From: Brumicola pallidula DSM 14239 = ACAM 615 | GTDB taxonomy: Bacteria > Pseudomonadota > Gammaproteobacteria > Enterobacterales > Alteromonadaceae | Reading direction: 5' to 3' | DNA length: 64,000 nt | Assembly (NCBI RefSeq): GCF_000428905.1 | Contig: NZ_AUAV01000014.1 | Coordinates: 1 to 64,000, forward strand | Shown here: piece by piece, positions 54,915-64,000 of the stretch | Layout: each line of letters begins with the position of its first letter | How positions within the stretch are numbered: position 1 is the stretch's first letter | Program-made: the position numbers and the translations under genes | Notes under the pieces: generated by a model | The model's input: only the letters and a program-made list of their open reading frames with translations | Told to the model about the DNA's origin: nothing | The model's database searches: none

Positions 54915-55499
54915 TCACGGAATGAGTTCCATTACTCTTATTACCTTAGAAACACCGTCAACATTCCGAGCTGCGTCAACTGCCGCCGCCGCTTCTGCTT
55001 TAGTGAGCAAGCCCATAATAAATACTTCGCTGTCTTCCACCACAAGAACCAGCTTGAATAACGGGATTTTTTCATCCGCAAGCATGATAGTTTTAATTTT
55101 GGAAGCCAACCATACGTCATTCATGGTTGAGGTGGCTGGAATAGGACTTCCTAGCCGCACTTGGTTATGCACTTTCATTACGTTTTGTACTGCAGTCGCC
55201 ATTTTTTCAAGGTCGACAATCATTCTTTGTAATGGCGCTTGCCCTGTTAGTAAAACCTGACCGTTGTAAACATCAACACTAACAGCGGCTTCGTCCTTAA
55301 CTAACGGAATATCATTGATTGCACTTCTGACCCTGCTCTGTGTCGTTTTGTCATCTATTTGTGTGCCGACAGTGCGTCTGTCGTTGGCTGATACCGTAGC
55401 AGCTGCGCCAACCGTTCCTACAGTTACGAGTGCGCAACCCGTTTGCATAAACGCAACGAAGATAATTAATATCGTGGCGGTTTTTCCATTGCTAAACAT
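54915..55499 (-). CDS. dolP: Outer-membrane lipoprotein DolP (YraP), two BON domains
   Basis: 194-residue lipoprotein that maintains outer-membrane integrity and binds anionic phospholipid in E. coli. Lipobox in QTGC at about residue 22, then two BON domains (about 55-110 and 125-190; VDVYNGQVLLTG and DSEVFIMGLLT strands). It follows diaA by 12 bases, the same order as in E. coli (lpoA-yraN-diaA-dolP). Confidence 0.94.
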   Translation of the reverse strand: MFSNGKTATILIIFVAFMQTGCALVTVGTVGAAATVSANDRRTVGTQIDDKTTQSRVRSAINDIPLVKDEAAVSVDVYNGQVLLTGQAPLQRMIVDLEKMATAVQNVMKVHNQVRLGSPIPATSTMNDVWLASKIKTIMLADEKIPLFKLVLVVEDSEVFIMGLLTKAEAAAAVDAARNVDGVSKVIRVMELIP

Positions 55500-55511
55500 A
55501 AACCCTTCTCT

Positions 55512-56105
<594 letters not shown>

Positions 56106-56160
56106 TTAATGCCCCTTAAGTAGTGTCCGTACCATGATTTTTCTGATTGTTATTAACTAA

Positions 56161-56499
56161 TTATACGTTCTTAATCCAGTTTACCTGTTCACCGTCTATG
56201 GCGACAACATCTATTCGTAAATTTGTGTGGTGGGTATTCAGTTTCTTTTGTAACAAATAATAATTAATAGTCCTTTCCAGCCGTTTGCGCTTCTTAAAGG
56301 TAAAATGCTCGGCTGCACAACCATGACCGTCTGTTGACCTAAACTTTACCTCAACAAAAACCAGCTGTTGCTGATCTAACATTATTAGATCTATCTCTCC
56401 GACCTTTGCTTTATAGTTTTGTTCCAAAAATAGAAGTGAATGGTCGAGTAAATATTGTTTTGCCACTTGCTCAGCGTCGTGGCCAATCAAGCTGGCCAT
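56161..56499 (-). CDS. yraN: YraN / UPF0102 family nuclease-like protein
   Basis: 112 residues from ATG 56499; a TTG at 56517 would add six residues. PD-(D/E)XK-like core: KVGEIDLIM and VFVEVKFR give the expected Glu/Asp/Glu-x-Lys arrangement of Holliday-junction-resolvase-like nucleases. Function is not firmly established. It lies 22 bases after lpoA in the conserved cluster. Confidence 0.93.
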   Translation of the reverse strand: MASLIGHDAEQVAKQYLLDHSLLFLEQNYKAKVGEIDLIMLDQQQLVFVEVKFRSTDGHGCAAEHFTFKKRKRLERTINYYLLQKKLNTHHTNLRIDVVAIDGEQVNWIKNV

Positions 56500-56521
56500 G
56501 TATTGATAAGATACCAAACTA

Positions 56522-58489
56522 TTAGAAGCCGTCTGCTTGGGTTATTGAGTCATTTTGAATAACCGCACTTGGCAAGCTGCGAGTAACTTGACGCTGATCG
56601 TTTACGGTCAACTTACCGGATAAGCCTTTTAAATCGGTATGACTAAAATAAGCCAACTGTTGCATTTTTTCAGAAAACTGGAAAGCGTCGTAGCCAAATG
56701 CAAATAAGCGTAAAAACGAACTGGGTGGATTGTTCCAGATATCATCTACCTGTAGCGCAAGTGCGCTATCTCTTTGCGCGGGCATAAGAAATGGCATATC
56801 AACAAAAACCAGGTTGCGTAAATCTCGAATACTATTGTTATTAAGTTGATGTTGATAGCTATAAGAGGTAGCGAATACCGGAATAGTTCGCTCTGTAAAT
56901 AAGCTAATACTAGCCTCTATAATCGGGTTCAACAATTCAACTTGTTGCGGTAAAGCGAAAACCACAAAAGCGTCTACATCTCGTCTATTGCGGGTAACGC
57001 TATGCACTGTTTCTGTGGTTAAACTTGTCATTTGACTGATGCGTCTTTGGCTTTGAAGTACATCGAGCGCTGCCGTAATACCAATACGCAATCCTTTATT
57101 GTCTGAAAAGGTAACTATTTTGGGAAGCTTTATTTCGTCTAGTCCATTCAACGCTATCCACTGCTGATTGAATGTGTCTATCATTCGACGACTAAGCGAC
57201 GAGCCATTGCTAATAATAATCGGTGTTCTTATACCCTTTTTTTTCATCAAATTAGCCAGTTGCGTAGCTTCATCTTCTGGTGCTAACGCAAAATATACTT
57301 TAGCTGATGTATCGCTCGTGCTCTTAGCTGACTCAGTCATTGGTGCCTCTGTTGACAAACGATTCAAATATACAAGCATTGAATCAGGCAAATTGAAGTC
57401 TTTGACTAAGCTCACATGCTCACGCAGTAATGGGCCAATAACGATGTCATACCGCATGAGGCTCTCTGGCGTAATCGCCGGACTGACGAAAGCGTCGTTA
57501 TCGGAGCCTGTATCTAAAAATCTAATATTTGGAATGGCTTGGCCTGGATCGTTCGCATTAATGTTCTCTAGCTTTGCAAAGTATGCTGTCATAATACCTT
57601 GCTTGATAGCATCACCTTGCACCTGGACGCGACCACTCAATGGCAGTAAAACGGCGATATTGCGGACGTCGTTTAATGATTGAGCAAGATATCCTGTGAC
57701 CCCATTTGGCAAGTCAATAGAAAGAGGATGCGTTGGGTGTTGTAGTCGCCAAAAACCAATCGCTTGTTGTCTACTTGAGTCGGTTAAGCTTTCATCTTCT
57801 AGAATGTTAGCTAGGGCCAAATACGGGCGCATAAATACGCTGTTGCTACCCATCGTATTTTGCGCATCTTTCGATGACTTTAAAAACCACTGCCACAAAA
57901 TATGCTCTGTTGACTTATTTAACGGGCTATCTGCGCTCAATTGTTGGCTTAGCACATTAGCAGCTAAATCCCAGCGCTCATGCAGTGCCGCCAAATGTGC
58001 AATAACAACTTCTTTACGCGCCAAAAATTGATTTTCAGTAATGGGTGTAAGCCATGAGATCATCGTATCGATTGGGGTTTTAACCAGCTCCGCGGACAAG
58101 CCCGATGCATAATGTTGAATAAGCGCGCACTCTGCTTTTAATAATAACGAATATTGTTGCTGCAGTGGATCTTCTAAAAAAGATTCGATATTTGCAATAA
58201 TAATATCGGTACGACGACACTCTCTACCTGTTTGAAAGTGTTGAGCTGCACCTAACAGTAAGTTGTTTCGTTGATTTATATCGTTGTTTTTCTGCCATTC
58301 AATATTAGCCTCTTGTAATGCGGCTTCTGCACTGTTTAAAATGACGTCTCTAGAGGCCTTTGTTTCTTTTTCAACAGGCTTTTGACTTGCTATTTTTGTT
58401 TGACTGGCACAACTTGCCAAAAACAATAAAATGAATGCAACACTCAAATAGGTGCGTAAATTAGAAAATACGTTCACAAGCGCTCTCAA
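56522..58489 (-). CDS. lpoA: Penicillin-binding protein activator LpoA
   Basis: 655-residue outer-membrane lipoprotein that activates PBP1A from outside. Lipobox LASC at about residue 27, an N-terminal TPR-like helical domain (about 40-260), then a LivJ/periplasmic-binding-protein-like domain (about 290-640; NIAVLLPLSGRVQVQGDAI). First gene of the lpoA-yraN-diaA-dolP block, divergent from rsmI. Confidence 0.95.
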   Translation of the reverse strand: MRALVNVFSNLRTYLSVAFILLFLASCASQTKIASQKPVEKETKASRDVILNSAEAALQEANIEWQKNNDINQRNNLLLGAAQHFQTGRECRRTDIIIANIESFLEDPLQQQYSLLLKAECALIQHYASGLSAELVKTPIDTMISWLTPITENQFLARKEVVIAHLAALHERWDLAANVLSQQLSADSPLNKSTEHILWQWFLKSSKDAQNTMGSNSVFMRPYLALANILEDESLTDSSRQQAIGFWRLQHPTHPLSIDLPNGVTGYLAQSLNDVRNIAVLLPLSGRVQVQGDAIKQGIMTAYFAKLENINANDPGQAIPNIRFLDTGSDNDAFVSPAITPESLMRYDIVIGPLLREHVSLVKDFNLPDSMLVYLNRLSTEAPMTESAKSTSDTSAKVYFALAPEDEATQLANLMKKKGIRTPIIISNGSSLSRRMIDTFNQQWIALNGLDEIKLPKIVTFSDNKGLRIGITAALDVLQSQRRISQMTSLTTETVHSVTRNRRDVDAFVVFALPQQVELLNPIIEASISLFTERTIPVFATSYSYQHQLNNNSIRDLRNLVFVDMPFLMPAQRDSALALQVDDIWNNPPSSFLRLFAFGYDAFQFSEKMQQLAYFSHTDLKGLSGKLTVNDQRQVTRSLPSAVIQNDSITQADGF

Positions 58490-58641
58490 ATGACTAGGAT
58501 ATTGATAGTTTACTTAAGCTCAGGCAAATATCTATCTACTTTCACATATTCTGTCCTAAAGTAGGTGTAGAAAGTGTAAAAGTTGCTGTTTAATTTAGTG
58601 TAATATTAGCAATGTACAGACAACATTGGGAAAAAATAAAA

Positions 58642-59493
58642 ATGCAGGTTACGAACACATCAGGAACGCTTTATATTGTTCCTACGCCCATAGGTAATTT
58701 GTCTGATATTAGCTCTCGTGCGATTGATGTATTAAAACACGTTGATTTAATAGCGGCAGAGGATACTCGGCACACCTCACGCCTGTTATCCCACTATTCT
58801 ATTGGCACCTCGACTATCTCAATGCATGACCATAATGAAGCCGCTCGCTCGAATCAATTGACCTCTAAACTTATTGAGGGTAAAAATATTGCATTAGTTT
58901 CTGATGCAGGTACTCCTTTGATCAGCGATCCTGGTTTTATTTTTGTTCGCGATTGCAGAGAAAAGGGAATACCTATTATTGCTTTGCCTGGTCCATGCGC
59001 TTTAACTACAGCGCTGAGCGCATCTGGCTTACCAACTGATAAATTTACCTTTCATGGTTTTTTGCCAGTGAAGCAACAAGCCAAAGCCAATGTTCTCAAA
59101 TCACTTACTAACTCTGGGTGCACAACGATATTTTATGAAGCGCCTAGGCGTATTCGAGATACTATTGCAGCTTGCAATGAAAGCTTACAAGACGACCATG
59201 AAATTGTATTAGCTAAAGAGATAAGTAAAACCTTCGAAACTTATAAGCAGGGCAGTGCCGCAGATGTTCTAGTGTGGTTGGACGCGGATCCAGTTCACCA
59301 AAAAGGTGAATTTGTACTGATGATTTACTGCCCTAATAACTTGCAATCGGAAGGCGTATCGCAAGAAGCATTAGGGTTGTTGGCTCTGTTGGCCACAGAA
59401 TTACCGCTAAAAAAAGCAGCCGCATTAACTGCTGCGCACTATGGTCTTAAGAAAAACGCACTTTATGCGATAGGCTTAGACACTCTCAAATAG
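58642..59493 (+). CDS. rsmI: 16S rRNA 2'-O-ribose C1402 methyltransferase RsmI
   Basis: 283 residues from ATG 58642 ([20 protein letters not shown]). A GGGA lies about 10 bases upstream; the ATG at 58612 lacks one. Tetrapyrrole-methylase fold: [52 protein letters not shown] and FYEAPRRI. Its 3' end overlaps argR by 18 bases on the opposite strand. Confidence 0.95.
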   Translation: MQVTNTSGTLYIVPTPIGNLSDISSRAIDVLKHVDLIAAEDTRHTSRLLSHYSIGTSTISMHDHNEAARSNQLTSKLIEGKNIALVSDAGTPLISDPGFIFVRDCREKGIPIIALPGPCALTTALSASGLPTDKFTFHGFLPVKQQAKANVLKSLTNSGCTTIFYEAPRRIRDTIAACNESLQDDHEIVLAKEISKTFETYKQGSAADVLVWLDADPVHQKGEFVLMIYCPNNLQSEGVSQEALGLLALLATELPLKKAAALTAAHYGLKKNALYAIGLDTLK

Positions 59494-59940
59494 GTCTTCA
59501 ACGCGCTGGCGAAGATCTTCAATTTGGGTAATGTCAGCGGGGGCGATGAAAATAGTGTCATCGCCTGCGATTGTACCAAGAACCCCATCGGTATGGCTCA
59601 ATGAATCAAGTAACCTGGCAATCAATTGTGCCGCGCCTGGGCTAGTTCGAATAATCACCATTACGTTGTTATGAACGATATCTAACACAAGTTGTTTGAG
59701 CGGGCTTTTAGCCGTAGGCATACCTAGTTCAGGTGGTAGGCAGTAAACCATGTCACCGCGCGCATTTCGAGTGCGCACTGCGCCAAACTTACTTAGCATG
59801 CGAGACACTTTTGATTGGCTTATATTATCAAACCCCGCCTCTTTTAACGCATTAACAATTTCACCCTGGGAACCGTAACTTTCGGTTTTTAACAGCTCTC
59901 TAAATGATTTTACTAGGGCGTCTTGCTTGCTTGATGACAT
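59476..59940 (-). CDS. argR: Arginine repressor ArgR
   Basis: 154 residues, near the E. coli 156. N-terminal winged helix ([20 protein letters not shown]) and C-terminal arginine-binding hexamerisation domain ([13 protein letters not shown]). Divergent from mdh, as in E. coli. No clear ARG box was found in the intergenic region. Confidence 0.96.
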   Translation of the reverse strand: MSSSKQDALVKSFRELLKTESYGSQGEIVNALKEAGFDNISQSKVSRMLSKFGAVRTRNARGDMVYCLPPELGMPTAKSPLKQLVLDIVHNNVMVIIRTSPGAAQLIARLLDSLSHTDGVLGTIAGDDTIFIAPADITQIEDLRQRVEDLFESV

Positions 59941-60162
59941 ATTGGGTAAAGCCTTGTGTTTTATCTTGGCGTATTTTGCATCAGCGGCACCCTTTTCGCA
60001 AACGAATGTGATTAAAAGATGTTGATGAATTGTTGGGTTTGTTAATTTATTGTGAGCTTAAGCGCAAAAAACGAGGATAAGACCATAGGGTGATTGAGAT
60101 CTTAACGTATATAGATTATTGTGACGCCCGCAATTAAACGCTTTTATTAACAGGAGAATTTT

Positions 60163-61101
60163 ATGAAGGTAGCTGTATTAGGCGCCGCTGGTGGTATCGG
60201 TCAAGCATTATCATTGTTATTGAAAACACAATTACCTGCTGGCTCTGAGCTAGCATTGTATGACGTTTCACCGGTTGTTCCGGGTGTTGCTGTTGATTTG
60301 AGCCACATCCCAACTGATGTTGCCGTTTCTGGTCATGGTAAAGATGACCTAGCTGAAGCATTGACGGGTTGCGATATTGTTTTAATACCTGCTGGCGTTC
60401 CCAGAAAGCCGGGTATGGACCGTTCTGATTTGTTCAACATTAATGCTGGTATCGTTAAAAACCTTATAGAAGCAGTTGCTGATAATTGTCCAAAAGCCTG
60501 TATCGGCGTTATTACTAACCCGGTAAATACGACGGTCGCTATTGCTGCTGAAGTCCTAAAAGCGAAAGGCGTTTACGACAAAAATAAATTGTTTGGTGTA
60601 ACTACATTAGATGTTATCCGCTCAGAAACATTTATTGCAAACCTTAAGGGTTTGAAAACAAATGAAATTCATGTTCCTGTTATTGGTGGCCACTCTGGTA
60701 CAACTATTCTTCCACTTCTTTCACAAGTTGACGGCGTAAGCTTCACTGATGAAGAAGTAGCAAGTTTAACTACGCGTATTCAAAATGCCGGTACTGAAGT
60801 TGTTGAAGCTAAGGCTGGCGGTGGTTCTGCTACTTTGTCTATGGGCCAAGCCGCTGCACGTTTTTGTTTGTCGCTTGTTGCTGCAATGCAAGGCGAAGCG
60901 GTCGTTGAATACGCTTATGTGCAAGTAGATGGATCTGATGACGCTGCATTCTTCGCTCACCCAGTGCGCTTAGGCATAAATGGTGTTGAAGAGATTTTAC
61001 CGTATGGTGATTTAAGCGATTTCGAAGAAAACGCTAAAAACACAATGTTAGAAGGCTTGCGTGGCGATATCAAAATGGGTGTTGATTTCGTTAACGGTTA
61101 A
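60163..61101 (+). CDS. mdh: Malate dehydrogenase
   Basis: Interconverts malate and oxaloacetate with NAD; cytoplasmic. 312 residues, the E. coli length. Rossmann [14 protein letters not shown] at the start, [30 protein letters not shown] and VIGGHSGTT (catalytic His). AGGAG precedes the ATG at 7 bases. Monocistronic, with a terminator behind it. Confidence 0.98.
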   Translation: MKVAVLGAAGGIGQALSLLLKTQLPAGSELALYDVSPVVPGVAVDLSHIPTDVAVSGHGKDDLAEALTGCDIVLIPAGVPRKPGMDRSDLFNINAGIVKNLIEAVADNCPKACIGVITNPVNTTVAIAAEVLKAKGVYDKNKLFGVTTLDVIRSETFIANLKGLKTNEIHVPVIGGHSGTTILPLLSQVDGVSFTDEEVASLTTRIQNAGTEVVEAKAGGGSATLSMGQAAARFCLSLVAAMQGEAVVEYAYVQVDGSDDAAFFAHPVRLGINGVEEILPYGDLSDFEENAKNTMLEGLRGDIKMGVDFVNG

Positions 61102-61132
61102 GTGCTGCTGTAAATATCAGTTAAGGTATAAT

Positions 61133-61169
61133 AAGCTGGCTAACACTGTTTAATGTTGCCGGCTTTTTT
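61133..61169 (+). terminator. Terminator of mdh
   Basis: AAGCTGGCTAACA pairs imperfectly with TGTTGCCGGCTT around CTGTTTAA, followed by T6. Confidence 0.8.
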
Positions 61170-61271
61170 GTTGTTTTTCAGCATTAGTCTGTCAATTAAT
61201 CTATTAACATATCATCCTAAAAAAACCAATTGGCTTATATTTTCATATACAGTTACTTACTTGGAGTGAAT

Positions 61272-61373
61272 ATGCAGATATTTACTGCTGTTTCAGCTTC
61301 AGGACATTCAAGAAGTAGTAAGTTCGAAATGTATGACTACTTTAAACTACTCTTAAAGGACATGGCATGTTAA
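61272..61373 (+). CDS. 33-residue ORF upstream of the TerB-like gene
   Basis: GGAG is placed 5 bases before ATG, as good as any ribosome binding site in the window. The frame runs 33 codons, ends with KDMAC, and its stop overlaps the start of the next gene (shared ATGTTAA). It therefore looks like a leader or coupled small protein. Not recognised; rich in Ser, Lys and Phe with no membrane segment. Confidence 0.4.
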   Translation: MQIFTAVSASGHSRSSKFEMYDYFKLLLKDMAC

Positions 61374-61831
61374 ATAAACTAAAAGAATTCTTTCAAAACG
61401 AACTCACCTTTAATGCTGCAAAAAGCACCGATGCCGAACAGAAGTATAGTCTAGAACAGGCTTGTGCTTTGCTGTTGATGGAAGTTTCTGGTGCTGATTT
61501 TGAGCAGTCGAAGCTTGAAAAAGACAAGATAAAACAGCTGCTACAGGCACTATTTGAGTTATCAGATGAAAAGCTGGATGAGTTATTTGAGCGCAGTAAT
61601 CAGGCAAGTAAAGACACAACTTCGATGCATCCATTCACATCCATGATCAACGATAATTATGAATATGATCAAAAAGTAAACTTACTGAGTCTGATGTGGA
61701 AAGTAGCATTTGTTGATGATAATTTAGACAAATACGAAGAAGCAATGATTCGGAAAATCGCGGATTTGCTATATATATCTCATCGCGACTATATAAAAGT
61801 AAAACACATCGCAGAAGAAAAACGGGAATAA
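61367..61831 (+). CDS. TerB-like helical protein
   Basis: 154-residue cytoplasmic all-helical protein. The AC-LLLMEVSGADFE segment and the C-terminal LLSLMWKVAFVDDNLDKYEE repeat have the acidic pairs of TerB/DjlA-N domains, where they bind metal. AAGGA precedes the ATG at 7 bases, inside the end of the small upstream ORF. The role of stand-alone TerB-like proteins of this type is not defined; no tellurite genes are nearby. Confidence 0.82.
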   Translation: MLNKLKEFFQNELTFNAAKSTDAEQKYSLEQACALLLMEVSGADFEQSKLEKDKIKQLLQALFELSDEKLDELFERSNQASKDTTSMHPFTSMINDNYEYDQKVNLLSLMWKVAFVDDNLDKYEEAMIRKIADLLYISHRDYIKVKHIAEEKRE

Positions 61832-61861
61832 GTGACTGTTTGACATGTTTCGGTAGTTAAA

Positions 61862-63787
61862 TTAACTATCGCTTACATTATTTAAGGTCAACTTAAGTAT
61901 CTCATGAAAAGGTTGAGGTTTATGAATGGCGTAACCTTGCGCATAATCAACTCCCATTTCTTTTAGCATATGTTTAGTTTTATCATGCTCAACGAATTCT
62001 GCGATGGTTTGCATTCCCATGATATGACCAATTTGATTAATTGCTTTGACCATAGCGTAGTCTATTTTATCTTCCATCATATCTTTAACAAAAACACCGT
62101 CTATTTTGAGGTAATCCACGGGTAGATTTTTCAAATAGCCAAAGGATGAAAGCCCACTACCAAAATCATCTAAAGCAAACCGACAACCAAACTTTTTAAG
62201 CTCGATGATGAAATTTTCAGCCAATAAAAGATGTGAGATAGCCGCTGTTTCTGTTATTTCAAAACAAAATCTATTCCCATCTACGCTATACTGCTTCAAT
62301 TTTGAAATAATAAAATCTAACACGCCCACATCAGTTAACGAATGGCCAGAGAGGTTAATTGAAATGAAATCAACTTCGTCCAGAATACGTGGATTTTCCT
62401 CCAGTAAACGAAAGGCATTATCTATCACCCACCGATCGACTTGAACAATTAGATTGTAACGTTCTGCCGCTGGCAAAAACGCACCGGGGGGAACGATTCG
62501 ACCGTGCTCATCTTGCATTCTAATAAGCAGTTCATAATGCATTTTATCGCTGTTGTTAAGTGACTCGATACTCTGCGCATAGAGACAGAATCGATCTTCG
62601 ATTAGTGCCTGCTGAATGCGTTTAACCCATTGCATTTCACTGTGTCGTTGAGTTAAATCTTCATCATCAATATGATATACATGAATACGATTACGTCCAG
62701 AATCCTTCGCCATGTAACATGCAGCATCGGCGTCTTTTAGTAAACCAGTCAACGTACTTCCGCGGCCTACTATAGGCACTAAACCGATACTCCCAGTCAC
62801 TCGGAACCTGTGCTCTTCAAATTGAAAATAATAATTTTGAATTTCTGTCTGTAAAAGAGATGCAATCTGATATGCATCTTCAATTGCGCAGTTTGTCATT
62901 AATATGCCAAACTCGTCACCGCCCAAGCGCGCTAGAGTATCGCTTGCTCGAATAACCTTTTTTAGCACAACGCTCAGTTGACGGAGCATTTCATCGCCGG
63001 CCGCATGCCCACAGGTATCATTAACCACTTTGAACTGGTCAAGGTCGATATAGCACAGTGCATGTTCTGTTTTATCATGCACGTTACTTGTAAGCATTTC
63101 TTGAATGAGACGTTTAAATTCTCGGCGATTGAACAGCCCAGTTAAATCGTCATGTGATGACTGATAGCTGAGTTTTTCCTCTATTTTTTTACGTTTAGTT
63201 ATATCAAGATTGGTTGAGCGCACACCTATCTGTTGATTCTCCTTATCACTGACGGGCATACAGGTATGATTGAACCAAACAGTTGAGCCATCTTTTGATA
63301 GTAAACGTAGGTCAAAAGACTCAGGGGTACCATTGTTATTTACGCTGTGCATATGACGCTTCCAGATAGTGATATCATCTGGATGGATAAGCTGATTCAT
63401 TAAATTAGGCGTGTCATAAAACGTCTGTTGGTCATAACCTGTCAAATCAATGCAGGATGGAGATATATATTCATAGAGGCCATCAGTTGAGCGCAAATAG
63501 GTGAACTCTTGTGCTAAATCTGCAATTGCGCGAAATTGTTCGCTCTTATGTTGTAGTTGATACTTAAGCAGTGCTGCGTTGGCTAGCAATGAGCCGATAA
63601 TTAGGGAAGCTAAAGTGGGCGCAAGAAAAAAAGTAGGGGAAGTATCATCATAAAAAAAGAATGCTTGGATAGATGCAATCGGATATATTATCAGCATAGT
63701 CAGAGCGATGTATTTGATGAATATATGAAAAGTGGGGCGTCCTATTTCGTTATGAAATAGCCTATTTAATAACGAATGGCTGGCCAA
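61862..63787 (-). CDS. PAS-GGDEF-EAL cyclic-di-GMP protein
   Basis: About 641 residues from TTG 63787, chosen because AAAGAGG lies 8 bases upstream. A GTG at 63853 is an alternative, but it lies only a few bases after a TATAAT. Two transmembrane helices (about 25-70), a PAS/PAC pair (about 85-205), GGDEF with an intact catalytic motif (RLGGDEF), then EAL. The EAL motif is ELL, but the Glu and other phosphodiesterase residues (EITET, LDDFGSG, LKIDG, AEFVE) are present. It may therefore make and degrade c-di-GMP at the inner membrane. Transcribed alone, convergent with the TerB-like gene. Confidence 0.93.
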   Translation of the reverse strand: MASHSLLNRLFHNEIGRPTFHIFIKYIALTMLIIYPIASIQAFFFYDDTSPTFFLAPTLASLIIGSLLANAALLKYQLQHKSEQFRAIADLAQEFTYLRSTDGLYEYISPSCIDLTGYDQQTFYDTPNLMNQLIHPDDITIWKRHMHSVNNNGTPESFDLRLLSKDGSTVWFNHTCMPVSDKENQQIGVRSTNLDITKRKKIEEKLSYQSSHDDLTGLFNRREFKRLIQEMLTSNVHDKTEHALCYIDLDQFKVVNDTCGHAAGDEMLRQLSVVLKKVIRASDTLARLGGDEFGILMTNCAIEDAYQIASLLQTEIQNYYFQFEEHRFRVTGSIGLVPIVGRGSTLTGLLKDADAACYMAKDSGRNRIHVYHIDDEDLTQRHSEMQWVKRIQQALIEDRFCLYAQSIESLNNSDKMHYELLIRMQDEHGRIVPPGAFLPAAERYNLIVQVDRWVIDNAFRLLEENPRILDEVDFISINLSGHSLTDVGVLDFIISKLKQYSVDGNRFCFEITETAAISHLLLAENFIIELKKFGCRFALDDFGSGLSSFGYLKNLPVDYLKIDGVFVKDMMEDKIDYAMVKAINQIGHIMGMQTIAEFVEHDKTKHMLKEMGVDYAQGYAIHKPQPFHEILKLTLNNVSDS

Positions 63788-63906
63788 TACGACTACCTCT
63801 TTAACTTTGCAGCTTAATAACGGTGAATCATCAATGGTTACTAACTTTAGCACTACTTAAAATTATACGCTACCCAAATGTTTCGATGGGCCATATATTC
63901 TAAGCT

Positions 63907-64000
63907 CTATGCCTTTTTTGCTTCTACTAGCGCAAGTAGCGCTTTTACCTCGTCAGCCCATTCGCCGGGATGGACACTGTTTCCTTCTCGATTATTTATT
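63907..64000 (-). CDS. 3' end of an unidentified gene (cut by window edge)
   Basis: An open frame enters from the right edge and ends at TAG (63909-63907). It carries NREGNSVHPGEWADEV and an Ala/Leu/Lys-rich helical tail. It looks genuinely coding, but the family is not identifiable from 30 residues. Confidence 0.45.
   Translation of the reverse strand, partial: INNREGNSVHPGEWADEVKALLALVEAKKA

Noticed and set aside
59941-60162. ARG boxes between argR and mdh
   Set aside because: Only partial matches to the TGAATwwwwATTCA pattern could be found; none good enough to report.

Overview
The window reads as chromosome of a marine gammaproteobacterium of the Alteromonadales (Alteromonas/Glaciecola/Paraglaciecola-like). 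The reasons are moderate GC, the block order lptD-surA-pdxA-rsmA-apaG-apaH, petABC-sspAB next to rplM-rpsI, lpoA-yraN-diaA-dolP divergent from rsmI, argR divergent from mdh, a PEP-CTERM protein, and a complete 'marine proteobacterial' dedicated sortase locus. The genus is inferred; no rRNA or tRNA gene was seen.

Layout. 1-1.2 kb: 3' part of tuf and its terminator. 1.2-3.9 kb: a variable, AT-rich stretch with a long imperfect inverted repeat, a two-gene cassette of unknown small proteins, a PEP-CTERM protein and a decayed sodium/solute symporter fragment. 3.9-7.2 kb: LysR regulator divergent from a VOC protein, then an outer-membrane barrel and an Asp/Glu-racemase-family enzyme. 7.3-11.8 kb: soluble CZB chemoreceptor, a 40-codon membrane ORF, AEC permease, a membrane protein of unknown function and a secreted sugar-dehydrogenase-like protein. 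12-16.9 kb: acnB, a DUF192 protein and lysC. 17-27.9 kb: a transmembrane chemoreceptor, the lptD-to-apaH operon (minus strand), then djlA and xerD.

28-41 kb: dsbC and recJ, adjacent in E. coli, are separated by about 12 kb. The insert holds pdsO, an LPQT-tailed VIT/vWA surface protein and a class GN sortase on the minus strand. Divergent from these are pdsR, pdsS and a 1529-residue PAS/coiled-coil protein ending in what looks like a degenerate HPt domain. The sortase should process the single LPQT protein, PdsO is a probable envelope partner, and PdsR/PdsS probably control the locus. The sensor part of PdsS resembles a CBM9/DOMON carbohydrate-binding fold. The giant PAS protein is the least explained part and the best candidate for something undescribed.

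41-54.8 kb: recJ, an unknown 93-residue protein, recO, pdxJ, acpS, rlmD, relA, a one-domain mazG, rplM-rpsI, petABC and sspAB. 54.9-64 kb: dolP-diaA-yraN-lpoA, rsmI, argR, mdh, a TerB-like protein preceded by a 33-codon ORF, a GGDEF/EAL protein, and the 3' end of an unidentified gene at the right edge.

Short tandem arrays with 15-16 bp units recur (9.8 kb, 27.9 kb and twice inside pdsO), which suggests local slippage-driven expansion.
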